Of a stretch of DNA of 64,000 nt, positions 15,910 through 24,184 are shown in pieces. A program made the translations under genes and the position numbers. Position 1 is the stretch's first letter; every line of letters begins with the position of its first letter. The DNA is from CAVSJO01 sp963728445 (GTDB lineage: Bacteria; Gemmatimonadota; Gemmatimonadetes; Longimicrobiales; RSA9). The DNA lies in assembly GCA_963728445.1 (NCBI GenBank), contig CAVSJO010000004.1, positions 496,001 through 560,000 on the forward strand, written 5' to 3'. The notes under the pieces were generated by a model. The model saw only the letters and a program-made list of their open reading frames with translations, had not been told where the DNA came from and searched no databases.

Positions 15910-17556
15910 TCAGCGACCGCTCGGCGAAGCGCCCGCGTCCGGGTGCAGCCGGTCGGCGACCGCGAAGACCGACGTGGGGGACGTGGACTCCCGAAGCACC
16001 GCGATCGCCGCCCGGACCTGGGGGTCGCTCGCGTTCAGCCGCCGGCGACGTCCCGCCTCGCCCCACTTGTCCCGGGCGACCTCCAGACCGATCGACGTCA
16101 CCACGGCGTCCGAGGCGCCCTCGTAGGTCGAGCGGTCGACAGCCACGTCCTTCTGCTTGAGGACGGCGTAGAAGTCGTTCGCTACCGAAGGCTCGAGCGT
16201 AAAGCCGGGCTTCAGGTCCGGGTGGTCATGGGCGTAGCGTACCGCGAAGGTGTACAGGGCGTCATAGAACTTCGAGCCGAACTTCTCCACCGCGCCACCG
16301 AGCGCCCGCTCGGCCCGCGTCACCGTGTCCGACTCCACCACCACGTCGGGATGGATCCCGCCGCCGCCATAGACGACGCGCCCCATGTCGGTCCGGTACG
16401 TCTCGGTCGGGAGCGTGTCCGCTGCGGCGACGTCGCCGCTGTCCGGCCGCACGCCCGCGTCCGCCGCAAGCACGTCGGGATGATCGCTGTTGAACGGCTT
16501 CTGGATGGAGCGACCCGAGGGCGTGTACCAGCGCCCCGTCGTCAGCTTCAGCATGTTGCCGCCGGAGAGCCGGAAGAGCGTCTGGACCGACCCCTTGCCG
16601 TACGACGTCTCGCCGATCACGAGCGCCCGGTCGTGGTCCTGCAGCGCCCCCGAGAAGATCTCGGCGGCCGAGGCCGTGAAGGGGCCGACCAGCACGACGA
16701 TGGGCAGGTCCCCGTACTTCTGCGGCGAGGAGGCCGAGAACGTCTGGTTCATGTTCGACATGCGCCCCTTCGTCTCCACCACCGGCGCGCCCTTGTCCAG
16801 GAAGAGATCGGACACCGAGACGCCCTGCTCCAGCAGCCCGCCGGGGTTTCGGCGCAGGTCCACGATCAGACCCTTCATCCCCTGGCTCTTCAGCTTCGCG
16901 ATCGCCTCCTCCAGCTCGTCCGTGGAGGACTGCGCGAACACCGTCATCTCCGTGTAGCCGATCCCCGGCGCCACCATGTATGCAGTGGGCACCGACTTCA
17001 CGTGGATCTCGCGGCGCACGATCGTGAACGGGATGGGCGAGTCCACGCCCACCCGGGCGACGCGGATGTTCGCCGGCTCACCGGGCTTGCCCCGAAGCGC
17101 CGCCACGGCGTCGTCCGTCGACCACCCCTGCGTCGACTTTCCCTCCACCTCGATGATGCGATCCCCGGCCCGCAGCCCCGCCTTCTCCGCCGGCGTGCCC
17201 GGGAGCGGCGAGATGACGGTCAGCCAGCCGTCGCGGACGTCGATCTGGATGCCGAGACCCCCGTACTCGCCCTCGGTCTGGACGCGCAGGGACTCGTACT
17301 CGTCGGGCGTGAGGAAGGCGGTGTGCGGATCGCCGAGCTGGTCCAGCATTCCGCGAATGGCCTTCCTGTACAGGTCCTGCTGGGGCTCCGCCTCGACGAA
17401 GTCGTCCGAGACGTGCTCCAGGACCTCCTGGAAGAGCCGGGACTGCATGTACACGTTCTGCTCCGGCTTCGCTCCCCGCTGGAGGAGCCAGCCGCCGGTG
17501 CCGAGGCCGACGACGCCGACGATGAGCGGAACCAGAACCGTGCGTGTGAGCTTCAT
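15910..17556 (-). CDS. ctpA: Carboxy-terminal processing protease (S41 family)
   Basis: Periplasmic serine protease of the Tsp/CtpA type. Residues 5-25 form a signal or anchor (LVPLIVGVVGLGTGGWLL). The PDZ domain spans about 95-175 (YGGLGIQIDVRDGWLTVISP). The S41 catalytic domain has Ser296 in TASAAEIFSG and Lys321 in SYGKGSVQ, giving the Ser-Lys dyad; DLRRNPGGLL lies before it. The C-terminal region (HPDVVVESDTVT and on, about residue 410-540) extends beyond the minimal protease, making the protein longer than small CtpA forms (about 400). It probably trims envelope proteins. Confidence 0.93.
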   Translation of the reverse strand: MKLTRTVLVPLIVGVVGLGTGGWLLQRGAKPEQNVYMQSRLFQEVLEHVSDDFVEAEPQQDLYRKAIRGMLDQLGDPHTAFLTPDEYESLRVQTEGEYGGLGIQIDVRDGWLTVISPLPGTPAEKAGLRAGDRIIEVEGKSTQGWSTDDAVAALRGKPGEPANIRVARVGVDSPIPFTIVRREIHVKSVPTAYMVAPGIGYTEMTVFAQSSTDELEEAIAKLKSQGMKGLIVDLRRNPGGLLEQGVSVSDLFLDKGAPVVETKGRMSNMNQTFSASSPQKYGDLPIVVLVGPFTASAAEIFSGALQDHDRALVIGETSYGKGSVQTLFRLSGGNMLKLTTGRWYTPSGRSIQKPFNSDHPDVLAADAGVRPDSGDVAAADTLPTETYRTDMGRVVYGGGGIHPDVVVESDTVTRAERALGGAVEKFGSKFYDALYTFAVRYAHDHPDLKPGFTLEPSVANDFYAVLKQKDVAVDRSTYEGASDAVVTSIGLEVARDKWGEAGRRRRLNASDPQVRAAIAVLRESTSPTSVFAVADRLHPDAGASPSGR

Positions 17557-17575
17557 GCTCGTCCTCCCGGTGACC

Positions 17576-17597
17576 GCGCTCCCCGGAGAGGGAGCGC
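17576..17597 (-). terminator. GC hairpin after tmk, no T-tract
   Basis: An 8-bp perfect stem (GCGCTCCC/GGGAGCGC) with a six-base loop begins five bases after the tmk stop and ends about 20 bases before the ctpA start. It lacks a T-run. Confidence 0.35.
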
Positions 17598-17602
17598 CTG
17601 CT

Positions 17603-18235
17603 TCAAGACCCCGGACCCGAGGAAAAGGTTTCCGGAAAACGCCGGGCGAGCACCGCCAGCACCGCTTCGTGCACTACCTCGGGAACGCCCCCGGCCTCCA
17701 CGCGCTCGACGTTGCCCTCCGAGGAGGCGAGCAAGCGGTATGCCTCGGCCACGCGCTCGTGGAAGGCGTCACCCGCCCGCTCGATCCGATCCGGGCGCTC
17801 TCCCGCCCGCGTCCGCCGCGCATCCGCCTCCGCACGCGCCACGTCCAGCACCAGCACGAGATCGGGCGTGAGTCCACCCGTGGCGAACGCGTTGAGCCGG
17901 CGCACTTCCTCCAGCGGAAGCCCGCGCCCGTAGGCCTGGTACGCCAGCGTGGAAAGGTCGAACCGGTCCGCGACGACGATGCGTCCCGCATCCAGCGCCG
18001 GACGCACCCGCCGGTCCACGAGCGCCGCCCGCGCCGCGAGCATCAGGAGAAGCTCGCTTCGCGCCGGCACGTCCTCGCTCTCGAGCAGCACGCGCCGGAT
18101 TTCCTCCGCCAGCGGCAGCCCGCCCGGCTCCCGCACGTGCTCACAGGCCACGCCCCGCTCCTCCAGCCAGTGGACGAGCAGGCGCGCCTGCGTGGTCTTC
18201 CCGCAGCCTTCGATGCCCTCGAGGACGAGAAACAT
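17603..18235 (-). CDS. tmk: Thymidylate kinase
   Basis: Phosphorylates dTMP to dTDP. The 210-residue protein begins MFLVLEGIEGCGKTTQARLL, containing the P-loop GIEGCGKTT. It has the DRF-type motif VVADRFDLSTLAYQAYGRGL at about residues 90-110, where most family members have DRY or DRW. The PDLVLVLDV strand and a lid region with ARRTRAGERPDRIE follow. The start is the ATG at 18235; an obvious Shine-Dalgarno is not seen. It lies between ino1 and ctpA, with GC hairpins on both sides. Confidence 0.94.
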   Translation of the reverse strand: MFLVLEGIEGCGKTTQARLLVHWLEERGVACEHVREPGGLPLAEEIRRVLLESEDVPARSELLLMLAARAALVDRRVRPALDAGRIVVADRFDLSTLAYQAYGRGLPLEEVRRLNAFATGGLTPDLVLVLDVARAEADARRTRAGERPDRIERAGDAFHERVAEAYRLLASSEGNVERVEAGGVPEVVHEAVLAVLARRFPETFSSGPGS

Positions 18236-18276
18236 GGTAGTGGCTAGAACGAGATCGCGCCCCCCGCTAGCGTGTC

Positions 18277-18297
18277 CGCCGGCGCTTTGCGCCGGCG
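18277..18297 (-). terminator. Perfect GC hairpin directly after ino1
   Basis: A 9-bp perfect stem (CGCCGGCGC/GCGCCGGCG) with a three-base loop begins at the base next to the ino1 stop codon. It is the strongest of the T-less hairpins here. It could end transcription with Rho, protect the ino1 3' end, or reduce read-through into tmk. Confidence 0.4.
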
Positions 18298-19611
18298 CTA
18301 CTCGTAGTAGTCCAGGCCGAGGTGCGTGATCTGCGACTCGCCCATGAGGTGCCGGAGCGTGTTCTTCAGCTTTATGTGCTGGATGAACAGATCGTGCTCC
18401 GGGTACAGCTCCGGCGCCGTCATCGGGCTCTTGAAGTAGAACGACAGCCACTCCTGCACGCCGCTCATCCCCGAGCGCTGCGCCAGGTCCATGAACAGCG
18501 CGAGGTCCAGCACGATGGGCGCCGCCAGGATCGAGTCCCGGCACAGGAAGTCGATCTTGATCTGCATGGGGTAGCCCATCCATCCGAAGATGTCGAGGTT
18601 GTCCCAGCCTTCCTTGTTGTCGCCCCGGGGGGGATAGTAGTTGATCCGCACCTTGTGGTAGACGTCCCCGTACAGCTCCGGGTAGAGCTTCGGCTGGAGG
18701 ATGAAGTCCAGCACCCCGAGCTTCGACTCCTCTTTCGTCTTGAAGGACGCAGGATCGTCCAGCACCTCGCCGTCCCGATTGCCCAGGATGTTCGTGCTGA
18801 ACCACCCGTTCAGGCCCAGCATGCGCGCCTTCAGGCCCGGCGACAGGATCGTCTTCATCATCGTCTGGCCCGTCTTGAAGTCCTTGCCGGCGATGGGCAC
18901 GCCCTTCTGGCGGGCGAGCTCACGGATGGCCGGGACGTCCACGGTCAGGTTGGGCGCGCCGTTGGCGAACGGCACGCCCTCCTGCAGCGCGGCCCAGGCG
19001 TACACCATGGACGGGGCGATGGCGTGGGCGTTCTCCTCCATCGCCTTCTCGAAGCTCTCCAGCGTCTCGTGCTCCGGGCCCGCCTTGAGGAAGATCTCCG
19101 TCGACCCGCACCACACGACGACGAGCCGCTCACAGCCGTTCTCGTCCTTGAACCGGCGGATGTCCTCCCGCAGCTGCTCGCCGAGCTCCCGCTTGTTCGC
19201 GCCCTTCTTGACGTTGTCCCCGTGGATGCGCGTCACGTACTCCGGATCGAAGACTGCCGGCATGGGCACGATGCCCTCCAGCAAGTCCTTCAGCGGCTCC
19301 ACGTCGTGCACCTCCAGCACGCGCGCCTTGAGGGCGCTTACGTACGCGTCGTCAGGGATCGGGTCCCACGCCCCGAAGACGAGCTGATCCAGATTCGCCA
19401 GCGGAACGAAGTCCTTGATCTTCGGCTGCCGGTCCTCCGTCCGCTTGCCCAGCCGGATGTGGCTCATCTGCGTCAGCGAGCCGATGGGCTTCGCCCGACC
19501 CTTCCGGATCGCCTCGACCCCGGCGATGAAGGTGGTGGCGACGGCGCCCAGTCCGACGAGAAGAACTCCAAGCCGGCCTTCGGCCGGCGAGATCTCACGG
19601 GGTGGTGTCAC
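18298..19611 (-). CDS. ino1: Inositol-3-phosphate synthase
   Basis: NAD-dependent enzyme converting glucose 6-phosphate to inositol 3-phosphate, the first step of inositol lipid synthesis. The 437-residue protein has the N-terminal dinucleotide motif LLVGLGAVATTFIAGVEA. It also carries the family blocks GDNVKKGANKRELGEQ, VWCGSTEIF, PNLTVDVPAIRELA, AGKDFKTGQTMMK and GLNGWFSTNILGN, and the KVRINYYPPRGDNKEGWDN segment. Start: GTG at 19611 with GAGGAA seven bases upstream; this overlaps the end of the phosphatidyltransferase gene by 17 bases. The two genes are adjacent and coupled, which supports a shared pathway. Confidence 0.95.
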   Translation of the reverse strand: MTPPREISPAEGRLGVLLVGLGAVATTFIAGVEAIRKGRAKPIGSLTQMSHIRLGKRTEDRQPKIKDFVPLANLDQLVFGAWDPIPDDAYVSALKARVLEVHDVEPLKDLLEGIVPMPAVFDPEYVTRIHGDNVKKGANKRELGEQLREDIRRFKDENGCERLVVVWCGSTEIFLKAGPEHETLESFEKAMEENAHAIAPSMVYAWAALQEGVPFANGAPNLTVDVPAIRELARQKGVPIAGKDFKTGQTMMKTILSPGLKARMLGLNGWFSTNILGNRDGEVLDDPASFKTKEESKLGVLDFILQPKLYPELYGDVYHKVRINYYPPRGDNKEGWDNLDIFGWMGYPMQIKIDFLCRDSILAAPIVLDLALFMDLAQRSGMSGVQEWLSFYFKSPMTAPELYPEHDLFIQHIKLKNTLRHLMGESQITHLGLDYYE

Positions 19612-20275
19612 TGCGTTCCTCGCTCGTTGTCGACGCCGGTCGGGGCCCCACCTCGAGGGGCACACCCGCAGCGTGTTGATAGACCCATACGATCCGCTGG
19701 AAGGCCGTGAAGGTCGTGAGGACCGCCAGCACGACGATCGCTCCCTTCAGCACCAGGCCGTGCCAGCTCTCACCGAAGAAGAGCGCGCTCGCGCCCAGGA
19801 GCACGACCCGCTCGGCACGGGGCATCAGCCCCACGCGACAGTCGAGCCCGAGGGTCTCCGCGCGGGCCCGAGTATAGCTCACCATCAGGGACCCCGCCAT
19901 GGCGATCATGATCAGATAGATCATGCCCACGTCCCCGAGCTCGACCCTGTAATCGTTGTAGAGGGAAAGCAGGCCCAGATAGACGGCGATCTCGCTCAGC
20001 CGGTCCAGCGTCGAGTCGTAGAACGCGCCGAACTTGCTGCCCAGCCCGCCCAGCCGCGCCACCCGTCCGTCCAGGATGTCGAACAGACCGCCCAGCAGCA
20101 TCAGGAAGCCTGCCGTACGGACGTGATGCTCGTGGAACGCGGCAGCGCCGCTCAGCGTCACGAGCACGCCGACCGTCGTGAGCAGGTTCGGATGTACGCG
20201 ATGACGCACCAGCCCATCCGTCATGGGCCGGAGCGTGCGGTACGCCCATCCCCGGAGCGATTCCAGCGAGATCAA
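19595..20275 (-). CDS. CDP-alcohol phosphatidyltransferase, probable phosphatidylinositol-phosphate synthase
   Basis: A 226-residue integral membrane enzyme. The full CDP-alcohol phosphatidyltransferase signature is visible at about residues 66-92: DILDGRVARLGGLGSK followed by FGAFYDSTLDR. The aspartates in it bind the metal and the CDP-lipid. The N-terminus (SLRGWAYRTL, HPNLLTTVGVL) is an amphipathic helix plus the usual start. Coupling to ino1 suggests that inositol phosphate is the alcohol acceptor. Glycerol-phosphate or other acceptors cannot be excluded by sequence. The start codon is TTG at 20275, ten bases after the ylbF stop; ATG at 20224 is an alternative but would remove the amphipathic helix. 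Confidence 0.85.
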   Translation of the reverse strand: MISLESLRGWAYRTLRPMTDGLVRHRVHPNLLTTVGVLVTLSGAAAFHEHHVRTAGFLMLLGGLFDILDGRVARLGGLGSKFGAFYDSTLDRLSEIAVYLGLLSLYNDYRVELGDVGMIYLIMIAMAGSLMVSYTRARAETLGLDCRVGLMPRAERVVLLGASALFFGESWHGLVLKGAIVVLAVLTTFTAFQRIVWVYQHAAGVPLEVGPRPASTTSEERSDTTP

Positions 20276-20285
20276 GTGTGCCGGC

Positions 20286-20645
20286 TCAGGACAGGATGAT
20301 CCTGGACTGGGAACCCGACTGCATGCCCTTCGAGATCTCCTCGTTCACCCGGGCGAGCAGCTTGTCGAAGTTGCTCTGCGCGGCCACGAGGGTCTGGTAG
20401 ACGCTGCTCGACTGGAGCTTCGACGCCAGTTCTTCGTACGCGTCCTGCTCGTCCTCGGTGGGCGCCTGGCCTTGCTGGAGCTTGCGGGCGATCTGCCCGT
20501 CCAGCTCCCCCAGCCGGTTCAGCAGCTCCACGGTCTCCCGGTCGTCGTTCACCCGTTCCCGGGCCCGCTTCAGCGCGCTGTACTCGTCCGTCTGGCCCAG
20601 CGAGCGCCCGAGGTCGGTCGCCTTTTCCTGAATCCGCTCGTTCAT
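20286..20645 (-). CDS. YlbF/YmcA family protein
   Basis: A 119-residue helical protein resembling the YlbF/YmcA family: MNERIQEKATDLGRSLGQTD, then SALKRARERVNDDRETVELL, and a Gln/Glu-rich helix (KLQQGQAPTEDEQDAYEELA). In Bacillus, YlbF and YmcA form a complex that affects RNase Y and development. The role in this diderm is not known. Translation is coupled to prmC by an ATGA overlap (20642-20645). No membrane segment. Confidence 0.8.
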   Translation of the reverse strand: MNERIQEKATDLGRSLGQTDEYSALKRARERVNDDRETVELLNRLGELDGQIARKLQQGQAPTEDEQDAYEELASKLQSSSVYQTLVAAQSNFDKLLARVNEEISKGMQSGSQSRIILS

Positions 20646-21532
20646 GTCTCCATCCGTTCCGTATCGTTCCGCAGGCTCGCCAGCACGATGCGATCGTGGC
20701 CGGCGAGGTCACGGGCGACGCGGGGCTCGTCGTAGTGGCCGGCGGCGCGGACCGCGTCCGCCACGCCCGCCGCCTGCCCCGCTCCGATCTCCAGGGCGAG
20801 CAGGCCCTCGCCCTTCAGCACGCCCGGCGCGCCCGCGACGAGCGCGTCGAGCACATCCCGTCCGCCGGCCCCCCCGAACAGTGCGGCCGCCGGCTCCCAT
20901 TCCGCCACCTCCGGCTGCAGCCCCTGCCGCTCGGCCTCCGCCACGTACGGCGGGTTGGACACGACCACGTCGAACCGCTCCCCCGCCGCGACGGGCCCGA
21001 AGAGGGAGCCGTGGCGCAACTCCACACGACCATCGAAGCCGAGGCGCTCCGCGTTCTCCGCCGCCAGCGCCAGGGCCTCGGTCGAGACGTCCGTCGCGAC
21101 CACGCGGTCGAACGGCCCTTCCGCGACCAGCGACAGCGCGATCGCCCCCGTCCCGGTCCCGACGTCCAGCGCCGACAGCGGGCCCTCCCGCCTTCCGGCC
21201 CACGCCAGCACCTCCCCCACCAGCACCTCCGTCTCCGGGCGCGGGATCAGCGCGCGCGCGTCCGTGCGCAGCGTCAGCTCCCGGAAGTCCGTCTCCCCCA
21301 GGATGTACTGCAGCGGCTCGTGCCGCAGTCGGCGACGCAGGGCGTCACGGTACGTCGCGACTTCGTCGTCCGTCAGCGGACGCTCGTACTGAAGGTACAG
21401 GTCGAGGCGACGCAGACCCAGAACGCCGGCCAGCAGCAGCTCCGACTCGAGCCGCGCGTTCTCGAATCCGTCACGGTCCAGACGCTCGGCGGCGAGGCGG
21501 GCCAGCTGCAGGGGCGTGTGCATCCGCGGCAC
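20642..21532 (-). CDS. prmC: Peptide chain release factor N5-glutamine methyltransferase PrmC
   Basis: Methylates the glutamine in the GGQ motif of release factors. The 296-residue protein has an N-terminal helical domain, LQYILGETDFRELTL, RPETEVLVGEVL, the SAM motif LDVGTGTGAIALSL and the catalytic NPPY motif in VVVSNPPYVAEAE. It lies immediately after prfA, its substrate, as in many bacteria. Start: GTG at 21532 directly next to the prfA stop; an ATG three codons on (21523) is an alternative. Confidence 0.95.
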   Translation of the reverse strand: MPRMHTPLQLARLAAERLDRDGFENARLESELLLAGVLGLRRLDLYLQYERPLTDDEVATYRDALRRRLRHEPLQYILGETDFRELTLRTDARALIPRPETEVLVGEVLAWAGRREGPLSALDVGTGTGAIALSLVAEGPFDRVVATDVSTEALALAAENAERLGFDGRVELRHGSLFGPVAAGERFDVVVSNPPYVAEAERQGLQPEVAEWEPAAALFGGAGGRDVLDALVAGAPGVLKGEGLLALEIGAGQAAGVADAVRAAGHYDEPRVARDLAGHDRIVLASLRNDTERMET

Positions 21533-22609
<1,077 letters not shown>

Positions 22610-22620
22610 CTCGTCCTCGA

Positions 22621-22654
22621 AAAGCAAAAGAGCCGGGTCTCTCGGCCCGGCTCT
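22621..22654 (-). terminator. Intrinsic terminator of rpmE
   Basis: On the minus strand, AGAGCCGGG and CCCGGCTCT form a 9-bp perfect stem around an 8-base loop. The run TTTTGCTTT follows, starting within the last stem bases. It lies just after the rpmE stop and just before prfA. This is a textbook intrinsic terminator. prfA expression must rely on partial read-through. Confidence 0.85.
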
Positions 22655-22660
22655 CGCGTA

Positions 22661-22924
22661 TCAGGACTCTTCGCCGGCGGGTTTCTCGGCGTCGGGCTCC
22701 GGTTCCGCGCCCTCGGCCACCTCCGAGCCCCGGCCCCACTTCTGCCGGAACCGCTCCACTCGACCGGCCGTGTCCACGATCCGCTGCTTCCCCGTGAAGA
22801 ACGGATGGCACACCGAGCAGATTTCGACGTGGATGTCTTCCTTCACGCTCCGCGTCGTGAACGAATTCCCGCACGCGCAGTGGACCGTCGCCGCCGTGTA
22901 GTCCGGATGGATCCCCTGCTTCAT
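22661..22924 (-). CDS. rpmE: 50S ribosomal protein L31 (zinc-binding type)
   Basis: An 87-residue L31 with the zinc ligands Cys16, Cys18, Cys36 and Cys39, so it is the zinc-binding C+ type. The core (MKQGIHPDYTAATVHCACG, VEICSVCHPFFTGKQRIVDT, GRVERFRQKWG) is standard. The C-terminus after about residue 68 is an extra acidic, Glu/Pro/Ala-rich tail not found in short L31 proteins. The ATG at 22924 is preceded by GAGG. It has its own promoter, a structured leader and an intrinsic terminator, making it an independently controlled unit. Confidence 0.96.
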   Translation of the reverse strand: MKQGIHPDYTAATVHCACGNSFTTRSVKEDIHVEICSVCHPFFTGKQRIVDTAGRVERFRQKWGRGSEVAEGAEPEPDAEKPAGEES

Positions 22925-22948
22925 CGTCTCGACCTCGTCTGAAAACTG

Positions 22949-22970
22949 AAAAGGGCCCCCAAGGGCCTTT
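22949..22970 (-). promoter_or_regulatory. Hairpin with T-tract in the rpmE leader
   Basis: In the minus sense AAAGGCCC-TTGG-GGGCCCTTT folds into a stem with one bulged base, followed by the short T-runs TTTTCAGTTTTC. It lies at the start of the expected rpmE message, 24 bases before the ATG. A smaller GGGC/GCCC stem overlaps its 5' side and could compete. It may be an attenuator or autoregulatory site for L31, or the late terminator of the upstream oxidoreductase operon. Confidence 0.5.
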
Positions 22971-22979
22971 AGCCCAAAA

Positions 22980-23008
22980 AAGATAGCCCCCCACCCCCCA
23001 CACTTCAA
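22980..23008 (-). promoter_or_regulatory. Promoter of rpmE
   Basis: TTGAAG and TATCTT with exactly 17 bases between, the spacer being two G-runs (GGGGGGTGGGGGG). The predicted start of transcription is near 22972, giving a leader of about 48 bases. Housekeeping sigma-type boxes, seen directly; activity is inferred. Confidence 0.7.
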
Positions 23009-23014
23009 GCCCAC

Positions 23015-23120
23015 CCCGCAGTAGCCCGCCCGCAGTACCCAAGCCCGCAGTACCCCCCCGCCTCACCTCGCCCGCAGTCGCCGCCCGCAGTACCTCGCCC
23101 GCCTCACCTCGCCCGCAGTC
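23015..23120 (-). repeat. C-rich/G-rich short repeat array
   Basis: Six copies of the core CCCGCAGT(A/C) (plus-strand sense) occur in 106 bases, at 23015, 23029, 23044, 23071, 23084 and 23112. A longer 21-base unit, CGCCTCACCTCGCCCGCAGTC with its last base included, is perfectly repeated at 23059-23079 and 23100-23120, 41 bases apart. The minus strand is strongly G-rich. It fills the gap between the oxidoreductase stop and the rpmE promoter. No coding potential. Confidence 0.8.
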
Positions 23121-23137
23121 CTCCCGCCCGTCAACTC

Positions 23138-24184
23138 CTAAGCCCCCGCCCCCACAACCTCCCGCCCTTCCTCCGCCGAGCGATACGCGAGAGTAATCAT
23201 CTCCATCAGTCCGATCTGCTCCCTCGGCAGATCGCACTCCCGCACCCCCCGGATCACGTCGGCGAAATGGTCGAGCTGCTCGCGATAGGTGGCCGTGTAG
23301 ATGTTGGAGCGGCCGGGCGCGAGCTGCGGTGTCACGTCGATGAGGCCGTGGTCGGTCTCCTTGTGGACGCTGAGGGGGAGTATCGACGCGGATCCTCGCG
23401 CCCCCAGGATCTGCAGGTACTGTCGGTCCCGGGCGGCGAGGAGCGCCCAGCTGACCTCGACCGAGAGGGACGTCCCCGTCTCGAGCTCGACGAGCAGGGC
23501 CGCCGCGTCCTCCACCTCGAGCCCTTCGGTGGAATGGGTGTGACAGACGACGCGGGTGGCCTTCGGGTAGCCGAGCAGCCACAGGCAGAGATCGACGGTC
23601 TGCACGCCGAGGTCCATGAGCGCGCCGCCGCCGGCGGTCGCCTTGCGGTGACGCCACGTCGGGCGGACCACGCGTACCTTCCGATTGAGCAGGCCACCCT
23701 TCACCAGGAACACGTCGCCCAGCTCGCCGCCCGACGTGAACCCTCTCAGCGCGCGGATGTCGCTTCGATAGCGGTTGTTGAAGGCGATCATCACCGAGCG
23801 GTCCGCGTCCTCCGCGGCCCGGACGACGCGCTCCGCCCCCGCGGGGGTGAGTGCCAGCGGCTTTTCCACGAGCACGTGCTTGCCGGCCTCGAGGGCCGCC
23901 ACGGTCTGCTCCTCGTGGAGATAGGTTGGCGAGCAGATGATGACGCCCTGCACCTCCGGATCGCGGAAGACCTGGTCGTCGTCCTCGTACACGCGGGGGA
24001 TGCCGAAGCGCTGCGCGATGGACCGCGCCTTCTGCTGCTCGGGGTCGCACACGCCGATCACGTCGACGGCGCTCATCTGGCTCAGCGTTGGCAGGTGAAC
24101 GATCTGCGCGATGGCGCCCGTCCCGAGGAGGGCGACGCGGATCGTCTCCCGGTCCGCGCCGGCCGTTCCGTTCGTGTCCGTCAT
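23138..24184 (-). CDS. Gfo/Idh/MocA family oxidoreductase
   Basis: A 348-residue NAD(P)-dependent oxidoreductase. Residues about 15-120 form the Rossmann fold with VALLGTGAIAQIVHLPTL, CSPTYLHEEQTVAALEAGKH and the family motif VEKPLALT. The C-terminal half is the substrate domain, with GGALMDLGVQTVDLCLWLLG carrying the usual Asp and His-like sites (here Asp-Leu-Gly). Substrate (sugar, inositol or bile-pigment type) is not evident. Translation is coupled to the upstream outer-membrane-type gene by ATGA (24181-24184). Confidence 0.88.
   Translation of the reverse strand: MTDTNGTAGADRETIRVALLGTGAIAQIVHLPTLSQMSAVDVIGVCDPEQQKARSIAQRFGIPRVYEDDDQVFRDPEVQGVIICSPTYLHEEQTVAALEAGKHVLVEKPLALTPAGAERVVRAAEDADRSVMIAFNNRYRSDIRALRGFTSGGELGDVFLVKGGLLNRKVRVVRPTWRHRKATAGGGALMDLGVQTVDLCLWLLGYPKATRVVCHTHSTEGLEVEDAAALLVELETGTSLSVEVSWALLAARDRQYLQILGARGSASILPLSVHKETDHGLIDVTPQLAPGRSNIYTATYREQLDHFADVIRGVRECDLPREQIGLMEMITLAYRSAEEGREVVGAGA

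Noticed and set aside
23015..23120. Possible CRISPR array
   Set aside because: The repeats are short (9-21 bases), unevenly spaced, with spacers that are themselves repeat-like, and no cas gene is near.
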